A DNA stretch of 64,000 bases from Holophagaceae bacterium. Lineage in GTDB: Bacteria; Acidobacteriota; Holophagae; Holophagales; Holophagaceae. Below the pieces are notes generated by a model. The model searched no databases. It was not told the origin of the DNA and worked only from the letters and a program-made list of their open reading frames with translations. The DNA lies in contig JADKKO010000004.1 in NCBI GenBank assembly GCA_016720465.1, forward strand, positions 310,001 to 374,000, read 5' to 3'. This document shows positions 1 through 7,901 of this stretch, one piece after another. Position numbers and translations under genes: made by a program. Every line of letters starts with the position of its first letter. The first letter of the stretch is position 1.

Positions 1-617
1 GTCACCAGGCCCTCAAGCTCCATCTGATGGATGAAATACAGCGGCGACACGACGCCGTTCCCCGGCCGGAACCAGCGCACCAGCGCCTCCACGCCCTGTA
101 CCTCGCCCGTCGAGAAGGATACTTTGGGCTGGAAGAAGGCGATGAACTCCCTTTCCTTCAGTCCGCGCTTCAGATCCTCCGAGTTGAATTCGGTGCGGGT
201 GACGTAGGCCTCCCGGATGATTTCCTTCGGCTGGTAGTTGGCGATGCATTTCGTGAGCTCATCGCGGTTGAGGGGTTTGGAGATCACGCCCAGCACCTGC
301 AAGCCATAGGCTTTGGCCATGGTCTCCACGGTGTTCAGGATGGAGACCTCCATGGCGCTGATCACGGCGACGGCCTGGGCCAATTGGCCTTCGGCCACAT
401 GGCTGATGAATTCAACCCCATCCATTTCCGGCATGTTCAGGTCGCACAAGATGATGTCCACGGGATCGCCCCGCTCAGCCAGCAAGGCCAGGGCTTCGCG
501 TCCATTCGCCGCCTCCAGCAGTTCCCCTGCCCCCAGATCCTTCAACAGTTGAAGCGTCATCCAGCGTTGGAAATCCTGGTCCTCCACAACCATGATCTTG
601 CGATGGCTCAAATCCAT
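1..617 (-). CDS. REC-EAL response regulator, 3' end outside window
   Basis: The minus-strand frame is open from an ATG at 617 to the window edge, giving about 205 residues of a longer protein. Residues 5-125 form a receiver domain with acidic pair E12-D13 and phospho-acceptor D59 (motif CDLNMPEMDG). An EAL domain starts near residue 165 and shows QPKVSFSTGEVQGVEALVRW, with the canonical E-A-L signature of cyclic-di-GMP phosphodiesterases. The C-terminal half of the EAL domain lies outside the window. It is clearly paralogous to the complete protein at 1376-2599 (shared MPEMDGVEFISHVA and HTVETMA-like stretches). Known for the family (RocR/VieA type): phosphorylation of REC controls c-di-GMP hydrolysis. 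Activity here is inferred. Confidence 0.9.
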   Translation of the reverse strand, partial: MDLSHRKIMVVEDQDFQRWMTLQLLKDLGAGELLEAANGREALALLAERGDPVDIILCDLNMPEMDGVEFISHVAEGQLAQAVAVISAMEVSILNTVETMAKAYGLQVLGVISKPLNRDELTKCIANYQPKEIIREAYVTRTEFNSEDLKRGLKEREFIAFFQPKVSFSTGEVQGVEALVRWFRPGNGVVSPLYFIHQMELEGLV

Positions 618-994
618 GTCCCCGCCTCCACTGGCCTTCCGGCACTTGGAAAAACACTAGGCCCAACTCCACCCAGCCGCAACAGTAGAGGAAGGAGCCA
701 TCAGCCGCCGCCGCTTCCTAGAAGTGCGCGTTTCAGCGATGACCGGGAGTGGAGAAGATTCGTTCCACCGGGCCAAGACTATTCGAAGCCGAGGCCGTCC
801 CGGACCGGGATGGGATGTCCTGCAGGTCCACGACCGCGAAAAATCCATTCTTTGGAATTCGTCCAATAAATAGATTCAAAATCGAGGAACGGGCCGCCTC
901 CAATGTTCCAACATGCAATTTCAGATCAATCGCTAATATTAATAATAAAACACTTAATAAATAACACCGATTCGATTCGGCCTGATTTCAGAAC
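618..994. other. intergenic stretch, AT-rich in its right half
   Basis: I find no gene here. Positions about 840-965 are much richer in A and T than the surrounding DNA (runs such as taatattaataataaaac). That fits a promoter region for the minus-strand REC-EAL gene and/or upstream sequence for the sigma-54 promoter at 995. No clear hairpin or RNA motif was recognised. Confidence 0.5.
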
Positions 995-1009
995 TGGCAC
1001 CGTTGATGC
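995..1009 (+). promoter_or_regulatory. candidate sigma-54 (-24/-12) promoter
   Basis: The sequence TGGCACCGTTGATGC has GG at 996-997 and GC at 1008-1009, exactly 10 bases apart, as in the sigma-54 consensus TGGCAC-N5-TTGC (one mismatch in TTGC). Transcription would start near 1021, leaving a leader of about 36 bases before the ATG at 1057. A sigma-54-dependent activator is encoded at 3790-5133. Any link between the two is inference. Confidence 0.6.
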
Positions 1010-1056
1010 CCTAGACCTGTGGAATCAAGTTTCTGGTTCCACCTAGGGAGGATCCC

Positions 1057-1335
1057 ATGAGCAAGTACGCCGTTCTTATTCCCGCTGCCCTCGTGATGTT
1101 TGCCTCCCCCACGCAAGCGAGCAATCCAGCCGTTCCGCAGGCTCCGAAGCTGATGGTGAAATCGAGCATCGGACGCATCGCCTGGTCGGCCCAGGGTTCC
1201 TACTACGTGAAGATCTCAGGATGCGTGGGCGAATTTTCCACCTCCGGTTCCATCACGCTGCCGGCCGGCACCTATTGCGTGGCCGCCGTCGGCGCGCAGA
1301 ACCGCCAGGCTTGCAAGACGGTGGTGGTCTACTGA
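1057..1335 (+). CDS. small secreted protein of unknown function
   Basis: This is a 92-residue protein with a Sec signal peptide (hydrophobic residues 5-17, likely cleavage after TQA-S at about 22). The mature part is about 70 residues, rich in Ser, Gly and Val, with two Cys that could form a disulfide (GCVGEF and QACKTVVVY), and looks like a small beta-sandwich. The start is supported by GGGAGG eight bases upstream. It lies divergent to one REC-EAL gene and convergent with the other, behind a sigma-54-type promoter. I do not recognise the family. Confidence 0.75.
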   Translation: MSKYAVLIPAALVMFASPTQASNPAVPQAPKLMVKSSIGRIAWSAQGSYYVKISGCVGEFSTSGSITLPAGTYCVAAVGAQNRQACKTVVVY

Positions 1336-1375
1336 TCCAGTCCACCGTCTCCGAGGCTGCTGGTCCGGTACATTC

Positions 1376-2599
1376 TCAGACCTCCGCGGTCCCACGCATG
1401 GATTCCATCCGCAGCCGCCAGCTTTTGGCCCATTCCGGGACTTGATGCCCCGGGATGGGCCTGCTGATGAAGAAGCCCTGGGCTTCATCCCATCCGAACT
1501 TTTTCACCATCTCCCAGTCGTCGCGGGTTTCGATCCGTTCCGCTACGGTCCGTAGATTGAGCTTCCGCGCCAATTCAAGATTCGTCTCGACCAGCGTGCG
1601 GTTCCATTCATGCTTCTGGGCTTCCCGCATCGCAGCCTGGTCGATCTTCAAGCCGGTGAACGGCAGGTTGCTCAACCGGTTCGGCTCCGTGAACCCGCCC
1701 CCGAAGCAGTCCATGGAGAGGCCGAACCCCTTGAGCCGGAGCCGGGCGAGGACTTTCAGCACCGGCGCCAGGTCGGATCCCAACCCCGTCTCGATGATCT
1801 CGAAGATGATCTGGCGGGGTTCGCAGCCCTGGGCCCGGACCAGGTCATCCAGGCGGTCGGCCAAGGGAAGCTCCGACAAGGAGAGGGTGGAGACATTGAG
1901 CGCCGCGCTCAAGGCCAGCCCGCGTTCGTTCCAGGCCTTCAAGTGCGCGCAGGCCTGGAGCAGCATCGTCTCAAGGAGCTCCGCCATCAACCCGGCCCGT
2001 TCGATGGCCGGGAGGAAATCCTGGGGCAGCAGGACTCCGTGGGAAGGGCGGAACCAACGGCCCAGGACTTCTACTCCAACCAGGTCCCCCGTGGACAGGG
2101 AGACCTTGGGCTGGAACAGGGGGATGAATTCCCCGTGTTCCAGGCCGGACTTCAGATCCTCAGGCGCGGCCTCGGCTACCGGCGGCACGAAACCGTTGAC
2201 GGTTCCCGGCTGGTTGAACCGGGACAAGCAGGCCGAGAGCTGTTCATGGGTCAAGGGCTTGTGGATCGCGCCGAGAACCTGCATGCGATAGGCCCTCGCC
2301 ATGGTTTCCACCGTGTGGAGGATCGCGGGCTCCAGGCCGCTCACGACGATCACCGCTGTGGCCAGATGGTTCAGGGCCACATGGCTGATGAATTCCACGC
2401 CATCCATCTCGGGCATGTCCAGGTCGCACAAGATCAGGTCCACAGGCCGGTCGAGGACCAGGAGCTGGTTCAAGGCATCGCGGCCGTTCTCAGCTTCCAT
2501 GGCGCCCTGGATCCCCAGGTCTCCCAGGCATCGGAGCGCCAGTTGACGCTGGAATTCGTGATCCTCGACCACCAATGCCGTCAGTCCACCGAAGTCCAT
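1376..2599 (-). CDS. REC-EAL response regulator (c-di-GMP phosphodiesterase family)
   Basis: 407 residues. The receiver domain is at 5-125 with phospho-acceptor D59 (CDLDMPEMDG), followed by a short linker and an EAL domain at about 165-400. EAL landmarks visible: QPKVSLSTGDLVGVEVLGRW (E-V-L instead of E-A-L), ALNVS, FEIIETG, GLKID, VAERIET and EAQGFFISRP. The usual DDFG motif reads DCFG, so the second aspartate is replaced by cysteine. Metal-binding Glu/Asn, the lysine and the putative general-base Glu remain, so reduced or altered activity is possible but not certain. The start is fixed by AGGAGG eight bases upstream of the ATG. It is a paralogue of the partial gene at the left edge and is probably cytoplasmic. 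Confidence 0.92.
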   Translation of the reverse strand: MDFGGLTALVVEDHEFQRQLALRCLGDLGIQGAMEAENGRDALNQLLVLDRPVDLILCDLDMPEMDGVEFISHVALNHLATAVIVVSGLEPAILHTVETMARAYRMQVLGAIHKPLTHEQLSACLSRFNQPGTVNGFVPPVAEAAPEDLKSGLEHGEFIPLFQPKVSLSTGDLVGVEVLGRWFRPSHGVLLPQDFLPAIERAGLMAELLETMLLQACAHLKAWNERGLALSAALNVSTLSLSELPLADRLDDLVRAQGCEPRQIIFEIIETGLGSDLAPVLKVLARLRLKGFGLSMDCFGGGFTEPNRLSNLPFTGLKIDQAAMREAQKHEWNRTLVETNLELARKLNLRTVAERIETRDDWEMVKKFGWDEAQGFFISRPIPGHQVPEWAKSWRLRMESMRGTAEV

Positions 2600-2840
2600 C
2601 GTTCAGCCTCCTGACCCCATTCAGGCCGGTCCCGCCTGCAACCTACTGTAGTCGAGCCCGCCGGGCCGTTGCGGCAAAATAACTGGGCCATCCGCGCAGC
2701 GTTCAAGCAGAAGGGGCCTTGCTGAAACACCTGAACCGCACAGGCGCATTAGCATGGCCCCAAAACCCCCAAGCGCCGTCCAGCGGCCTGGGGGATCGTG
2801 GAAGCGGATGGAATCGTGGCGTGCAATTTGGTCCCTCCGA

Positions 2841-3359
2841 TCAGCGGTGCACAGCCACCTGGCACGCCACGCCCACCTCTCTTCCCGTGATCTTGTTGAA
2901 CAAGGCTTTGATCTGCTGGCCAAGATCCCTGAGACCCTGGCTATCCGGAGCCTTGGCCGCTTTTGCCTTTGCCGGAGTGGGAGCGGCATCCAAGCGCTTC
3001 AACAATTTATGGTTGGGTGAAAGCTCCCGGGCCTTTTGAAAGAGCACAGCGGCGCGGACCTGCATTCCCGCGGCCTGGAAATGCTGGGCAAGCCGAAGCA
3101 GGATTTCAACATTCCTCGGTTCCAGGTTCAGCGCCGCTTCATAGCACTTGATCACGGCCCGGCGGTCGCTCCCGTTCGATTCAAAAATTTTGGCCTTGAA
3201 GAGGTGGTAATCCACCCTGTTCGGATCTTGGCGGATCGCGAATTGAATGAGGCCCGTAGCCCGCTCCACGTCCAGATGCTGAAAAGCTTCCACGGCATCC
3301 AGATACCAATCCTCCGGAGTCCGTCCTGATGGGCTCAATGCCAGGCTTGTGCTTTCCAC
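2841..3359 (-). CDS. TPR-repeat protein
   Basis: 172 residues starting at GTG (3359), with AAAGGTGG upstream as ribosome binding site. Residues about 20-125 form three tetratricopeptide-like helix pairs (for example DYHLFKAKIFESNGSDRRAV and VEILLRLAQHFQAAGMQVRA), followed by an Ala/Lys-rich linker (PTPAKAKAAKAP) and a short C-terminal helix. There is no signal peptide or membrane segment. It is probably a cytoplasmic scaffold. The partner is unknown and the neighbours give no clear hint. Confidence 0.75.
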   Translation of the reverse strand: MESTSLALSPSGRTPEDWYLDAVEAFQHLDVERATGLIQFAIRQDPNRVDYHLFKAKIFESNGSDRRAVIKCYEAALNLEPRNVEILLRLAQHFQAAGMQVRAAVLFQKARELSPNHKLLKRLDAAPTPAKAKAAKAPDSQGLRDLGQQIKALFNKITGREVGVACQVAVHR

Positions 3360-3789
3360 GGGAAGCCACCTTTCTTGTTGCCGCCACGAGGCGGTGGAGA
3401 TTCGGGGTTCCTCATCCGCCGCGGTCCCTTACAGAAAAGCGATCGCGGAGAACGGGTTGGCCGAAATGCAAGGCCGAGAGAAAACAGCAGGCTTCGTACC
3501 AATTGGATGGACACGCGCAACTGTTTAATTAGAGATATGTTGTTAAACAATTGCCGATGCCCGGTTCTCGTGGTATTCCAGGAATCGAAATCCGGATTCC
3601 ACAATATGGATGCCTCGACCCTCATGCAGCTTGGCTGGCTCGTCATCGTCTTCGGACCACCGTTGCGTCCCGCCTGGGCCGGCCGCCGCGGCCGTCCATG
3701 AAGGCCCCCGCCCCACCGCAGCTTCCGCCTTCACGGAATCCCATGGTTTTGCCTCCGCGCCCATTCGTGTTGTCATGGTCGGGGGGGTC
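3360..3789. other. intergenic region between divergent genes
   Basis: About 430 bases lie between the TPR gene (minus) and the sigma-54 activator gene (plus). The middle (3500-3560) is AT-rich and contains an inverted repeat listed separately. I see no convincing ORF. The open frame running into the downstream activator gene (from about 3610) lacks a good start and has an unlikely composition. Confidence 0.45.
3518..3553. repeat. inverted repeat, possible operator
   Basis: CAACTGTTTAA (3518-3528) and TTAAACAATTG (3543-3553) are inverted copies with one mismatch, separated by 14 bases, in the AT-rich intergenic space between two divergent genes. The symmetry fits a dimeric regulator site. The regulator is unknown. 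Confidence 0.4.
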
Positions 3790-5133
3790 ATGACCGCCGG
3801 GAAAATCCTTGTCGTCGAGAGCAATCCAGCGAATCCGCTGACCCGGAAGACCCAGGCGCTGGGCTTCGAGGTCCACCAGGTCAGTCGGTTGATCGCCGCG
3901 GAGTCCGCCTACGTCCTCGACCAACCCGGGCTCGTGCTCATCGACCAGGATCTTCAGGACGGACAAGCCCTCAGCTTCGTCGCCCGGATCCGCGAGCTGG
4001 ATAGGCAGGTGCCGATCGTCCTGCTCCTGGACGCGGTTTCCATCGATGAGACGGCCCAGGCCGCCCGCGCCGGCGCCGACAAATTCCTGAGCAAGCCTGT
4101 GGATCCTGGCGTGTTGGGGATCGTCATCGCCAAGGCCCTGGAGCTCGGGGAGGAAAGGCGGCGCAAATCCGCCAAGGATGGAAAAGCTTCGGCGTCTGTC
4201 AGCCCCTTCTTCGGATCGAGCCGCGCGATCAGCCGGCTTGAACAGCAGGTGAAACGCGTCCTGGCCCTGGATCGTCCGGTGCTCATCCAGGGTGAGACCG
4301 GGGTCGGCAAGAGCATGCTTGCCCGGTGGATCCACAGCCACGGGCCGAGGAGCGAACGGGCCTTCGTGGAATTGAATTGCGCGGGCCTTAGCAAGGAACT
4401 CCTCGAGAGCGACCTGTTCGGGCATGAGAAGGGCTCCTTCACCGGCGCCGCTGGATCCAAGCCCGGGATGATGGAAGTCGCGAATCTGGGCACGCTCTTC
4501 CTGGACGAGATCGGCGACATGGACCTGGCGGTCCAGCCGAAGATCCTGAAAGCGGTGGAAGAGCAGACCTACAGGCGGGTGGGCGGCACCCAGGACAAGT
4601 CCGTGGACCTCCGGCTCATCGGCGCCAGCCACCGCGACCTGGGCCAGCTCGTGGCGGAAGGCAAGTTCCGCAGCGATCTGTTCTACCGCGTCGCGGGGCT
4701 CCCGATCCTCGTCCCCCCGCTGCGGGAGCGGCAGGAGGACATCGCCCTCCTGGCGGCCTACTTCATGGAGAAATCCGCCCTGGAGTGGGGATGCGGAGAG
4801 CTGGAGCTTTCCCCCGCGGCGGTCGCGATGCTGGAAAAACACCCCTGGAATGGCAATATCCGCGAGTTGAAGAACGCCGTCGAGAGGGCCGTCATCTACC
4901 GGCAGGACGCAGTCCTGCAGCCTCTGGATTTCGAGTTGGGCGCGGGCGAGCCCGTGGATCCCGCGAACCCCGGCACCAAGCTCACGCTGGCGGAGGTGGA
5001 GGAGCAGCATATCCGCAAGGTGCTCGAGGCCTGCGACGGAAGGGTGGACGAGGCCGCCCGTTGGCTCGACATCTCCCGGAGTTCGCTGTATCAGAGGATC
5101 CGGCGGCAAGGAAGCCTAGAGGACCAATCCTGA
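3790..5133 (+). CDS. sigma-54-dependent response regulator (NtrC family)
   Basis: 447 residues from the ATG at 3790 (G-rich stretch just upstream; an ATG at 3775 is an alternative). The N-terminal receiver domain (about 1-120) has a candidate phospho-acceptor in LVLIDQDLQDG and the conserved Lys in FLSKPVD. The usual acidic pair is reduced to VVESN, so phosphorylation may be weak. The AAA+ domain (about 140-370) shows Walker A GETGVGKS, the sigma-54 contact loop GSFTGA (variant of GAFTGA), Walker B TLFLDEIGDM and the arginine region PLRERQEDI. The C-terminus has a Fis-type helix-turn-helix (EAARWLDISRSSLYQRIRRQ). No sensor kinase gene is adjacent. Candidate targets include the sigma-54 promoter at 995. 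Confidence 0.93.
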   Translation: MTAGKILVVESNPANPLTRKTQALGFEVHQVSRLIAAESAYVLDQPGLVLIDQDLQDGQALSFVARIRELDRQVPIVLLLDAVSIDETAQAARAGADKFLSKPVDPGVLGIVIAKALELGEERRRKSAKDGKASASVSPFFGSSRAISRLEQQVKRVLALDRPVLIQGETGVGKSMLARWIHSHGPRSERAFVELNCAGLSKELLESDLFGHEKGSFTGAAGSKPGMMEVANLGTLFLDEIGDMDLAVQPKILKAVEEQTYRRVGGTQDKSVDLRLIGASHRDLGQLVAEGKFRSDLFYRVAGLPILVPPLRERQEDIALLAAYFMEKSALEWGCGELELSPAAVAMLEKHPWNGNIRELKNAVERAVIYRQDAVLQPLDFELGAGEPVDPANPGTKLTLAEVEEQHIRKVLEACDGRVDEAARWLDISRSSLYQRIRRQGSLEDQS

Positions 5134-5265
5134 CGGCTGTGCGCCATCCCGGGACGGAATTCCTCACCTAGCCGCTCCCGCGGCTGGCTCGGCCGCCCGC
5201 TGTCTAGGGCCGCCTCCGGCCTCCGAACCGCGGCCCAAGACTGCTGGGATTCAATTCCGTCTCCG

Positions 5266-5310
5266 CCAACCAGAAAAAGGCCCCGAAAAGCGGGGCCTTT
5301 TTCTGGTTGG
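5266..5310. terminator. long bidirectional terminator palindrome
   Basis: A perfect 20-bp inverted repeat (5266-5285 and 5291-5310) flanks a 5-base loop. The inner stem GGCCCCG/CGGGGCC is followed on either strand by TTTTT, so it can end transcription of the activator gene (plus) and of the tRNA (minus). Its right arm contains the encoded CCA end of tRNA-Phe (5308-5310). Confidence 0.85.
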
Positions 5311-5383
5311 TGCCTGGAGACGGAATTGAACCGCCGACACATGGATTTTCAATCCATTGCTCTACCAACTGAGCTACCCAGGC
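5308..5383 (-). tRNA. tRNA-Phe (GAA)
   Basis: Read on the minus strand this gives a 76-base cloverleaf. The acceptor stem GCCTGGG pairs with TCCAGGC (last pair G-U), followed by discriminator A and an encoded CCA. The D arm contains AGCTCAGTTGGTAGAGC. The anticodon stem ATGGA/TCCAT encloses loop TTGAAAA with anticodon GAA. The T arm has GGCGG-TTCAATT-CCGTC. It matches bacterial tRNA-Phe closely and is followed directly by a strong terminator. Confidence 0.97.
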
Positions 5384-5472
5384 AGGATGAATCAGGCTAC
5401 CAGAGGGGCGCTGGATTTCAAGTGGGAAGTCCGGCGGGGATGAGGCAAACTGAAGGTTTGGAGGCCGGCATC

Positions 5473-6156
5473 ATGGCGACGCCGAAGGCGAAAGAAATTC
5501 AGGTCCAGAAACCCGCGCAGAGCCTTGCCCATTTTCAAAAAAAGATGGCCCAAGGACAGGATTTGCAGACGGGCATGCTCAAACCATTGCTCATCGGCGC
5601 AAGCACGGTGGTGCTGCTCGTGGCGGGTTTTTTCGGCTTCAACTCATGGCGGGACAGCAAGCTGGAGGCCTTCGAATCCAACCTGGCGGAGATCACCCAG
5701 GGCTTTGATGGCGCTGGACCGGCGCCGCTTGGCGTCGATCAGATCGAAAAGACCATGCGGGACCGATTGCCCAAATTGGAAGCCCTAACCAAGACGGCAC
5801 CGGGTTCGCGCAAGGCTTCCGCGGAAGGCCTGCTGGCCGCCTGGAAATTTTCCCTGGACGGCAAGGGTTCTGCCGCCGCCGCGGCTCCCGCCAAAGCACC
5901 TTGGGCCCGCATCGCACAGGCCGAGCGGGCCATCGCGCTTGGCCAGGGTCAGGAGGCCCTCGCGCTGTTGTCCCCCTTGCGTAAAAGCGCCTCCCCCAAC
6001 GAAGACTGGGCGAACCTCTACTGGAACACCCTGGTGGAAGCGGACCGCCTGGCGGGAAACCGGGACCAGGCCTGGAAGGACTTCGCGGAATACAAAAACC
6101 GCTTCAAGGACCGCGCCGTCACGGTGCTGATGGAACGCACCCTGCAAGGGATTTGA
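5473..6156 (+). CDS. membrane-anchored TPR-like protein
   Basis: 227 residues from the ATG at 5473, supported by GGAGG nine bases upstream. A cytoplasmic N-terminal stretch of about 35 residues is followed by one membrane helix (LLIGASTVVLLVAGFFGFNS, about 38-57) and a soluble helical domain with TPR-like pairs (ARIAQAERAIALGQGQEALA and WANLYWNTLVEADRLAGNRD). The layout resembles the YfgM/TPR_21 type of inner-membrane proteins with a periplasmic helical domain. That resemblance is structural and the function is not shown. The next gene, 54 bases downstream on the same strand, encodes a nucleoside phosphorylase and may be co-transcribed. Confidence 0.7.
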   Translation: MATPKAKEIQVQKPAQSLAHFQKKMAQGQDLQTGMLKPLLIGASTVVLLVAGFFGFNSWRDSKLEAFESNLAEITQGFDGAGPAPLGVDQIEKTMRDRLPKLEALTKTAPGSRKASAEGLLAAWKFSLDGKGSAAAAAPAKAPWARIAQAERAIALGQGQEALALLSPLRKSASPNEDWANLYWNTLVEADRLAGNRDQAWKDFAEYKNRFKDRAVTVLMERTLQGI

Positions 6157-6210
6157 TTGGAAATCCTGTAAGCTGGACTGTTGCCAAGAGGGCGACATAA
6201 GGGGCCGGCC

Positions 6211-7515
6211 ATGGAATCCATGCGGATGTACGATTTGATCCACGCTAAAAAATCAGGCCGTGCCCTGAGTGCGGATCAAATTGCCTTCTGGGTCAAGGGT
6301 GTCACCGACGGCATCATCCCCGACGAACAGAGCTCCGCCTTGCTCATGGCCATCTGCTGGCGGGGCATGAATACCGAGGAAACCCTGGCCCTCACATTGA
6401 ACATGCGCGATTCCGGGCATCGCGCGGACCTTTCCTCGGTGCCCGGCATCAAGGTGGATAAGCACAGCACCGGCGGCGTGGGCGACAAGACCACGCTGAT
6501 CCTGGGGCCCATCGTGGCCGCTTGCGGACTCAAATGCGCCATGTTCAGCGGACGGGGACTTGGGCACACCGGCGGCACCGTGGATAAGTTCGCCGCCATC
6601 CCCGGCATGAAAGTGGAGTTGGCCGAAGCAGAATTCATCGCGAGCCTGGCCCAGCTGGGCTTTGTCAATTCCGCCCCCACGGGCGATTTCTGCCCCGCGG
6701 ACCGGAAGCTCTACGCCCTGCGGGACGTGACGGCCACCGTGGAATCCATCCCTTTGATCACCGCCAGCATCATGTCGAAGAAGCTGGCCGGCGGGGCCGA
6801 TGCGCTGGTCCTGGATGTGAAATGCGGGAGCGGTGCCTTCATGGCCACCCTGGACGATGCGAGGATCCTCGCCCGCAGCATGGTGGACGTGGGCAAAGCC
6901 CACGGCATGAAGATCAAGGCCCTCATCACCCGCATGGATGAGCCCCTGGGCTGGGCCATCGGCAATGCCCTCGAAGTCATGGAATCCGTCGAAATCCTTC
7001 GCGGACAGCACGGTGACTCGGTCCTGGCCCTGGAAAGCTTCAGGCTGGCTGCGGAAATGCTGTTGCTGGGGGGCCTCGCGAGCAACCTGGATTCGGCCTC
7101 GGCGAAGGTCCAAAAAGTCGTGGCCGACGGCTCGGCCTTCGACCTGCTCAAACGATTTGTGGCCCTGCACGGGGGGGACGCATCCTCCCTGGACGATTTC
7201 AGCCGCCTGCCCCAGGCGGGGCAACGGGTCGAGATCAAGGCCACCCAGGCGGGTTACGTCCATTCCATTGATAGCCGGTCCTTGGGCATTCTGGCGATGG
7301 AGCTGGGCGCCGGCCGCAAGAGCAAGGATGATGTGCTGGACTTCGGCGTAGGCCTCCGGGTGCATGTGCATACCGGGGACCGTGTTACCCCAGGTCAGAC
7401 GCTGCTCACCTTATATAAGCAGATGGAACGCCCCCAGCCCACGATCCCGGACTGGATTTCCATCGGCTCAGAAAAACCGGATCACGTCGATTGGCTGCTG
7501 GAGACCGCGGAGTGA
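6211..7515 (+). CDS. pyrimidine-nucleoside (thymidine) phosphorylase
   Basis: 434 residues, the usual length of PdpA/DeoA proteins. The enzyme splits thymidine or uridine with phosphate to the free base and (deoxy)ribose-1-phosphate in nucleoside salvage. The phosphate-binding region reads KHSTGGVGDKTTL, and the family signature reads SGRGLGHTGGTVDKFAAIPG (an Ala where Glu is frequent). Further conserved stretches are SIMSKKLAGG and LDVKCGSGAF. A C-terminal PYNP domain (about 345-434) contains the biotinyl-like fold. The ATG at 6211 follows AAGGGGCCGGCC; an ATG three codons later is possible. Whether it prefers thymidine or uridine cannot be told from sequence. Confidence 0.93.
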   Translation: MESMRMYDLIHAKKSGRALSADQIAFWVKGVTDGIIPDEQSSALLMAICWRGMNTEETLALTLNMRDSGHRADLSSVPGIKVDKHSTGGVGDKTTLILGPIVAACGLKCAMFSGRGLGHTGGTVDKFAAIPGMKVELAEAEFIASLAQLGFVNSAPTGDFCPADRKLYALRDVTATVESIPLITASIMSKKLAGGADALVLDVKCGSGAFMATLDDARILARSMVDVGKAHGMKIKALITRMDEPLGWAIGNALEVMESVEILRGQHGDSVLALESFRLAAEMLLLGGLASNLDSASAKVQKVVADGSAFDLLKRFVALHGGDASSLDDFSRLPQAGQRVEIKATQAGYVHSIDSRSLGILAMELGAGRKSKDDVLDFGVGLRVHVHTGDRVTPGQTLLTLYKQMERPQPTIPDWISIGSEKPDHVDWLLETAE

Positions 7516-7901
7516 AATTCAGTCTGAGGGGTTTTCCTGGACAAGGACTGGAGCCTCGGGCACTATGGGGCTGGCTCTTCAGGCAGAATCGTTCCCAATG
7601 ATACGGTTTACCTCGGAAGACGATATAGGTCGCCTCACGGGAGGCACTTGGTGCTTCAGAAAGTAGATAGGTTCCCCAAAAAGGAGGCCTGGAAAACTTT
7701 TACTTGCCTGAACGTCATCCGAAGGTCATAACAGTGGTGCTAGCTTTGGACTCATCTTGATCTTTTCCAATGGTGTTGTTTCGCTTTCTTGGTGTGACGA
7801 TGCCGTAAATTCTCCCTTCACCCTTCGGCCGGTTCCTGGCCAAAGCTGTTCCTTCTTACCTTCCACTGCGGTTCTCACCGCACAACTTGAGGAGTTCGTT
7901 T
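7516..7901. other. long leader region of the TonB-dependent receptor gene
   Basis: 386 bases without a supported gene and lower in GC than the flanking coding DNA. It must hold the receptor promoter and leader. I compared it by eye with cobalamin, TPP and SAM riboswitch cores and saw no match. Nothing specific could be assigned. Confidence 0.45.

Noticed and set aside
3610..3789. Sixty-codon N-terminal extension of the sigma-54 regulator
   Set aside because: The extension has unusual composition and no ribosome site, while the receiver domain begins directly after the ATG at 3790.
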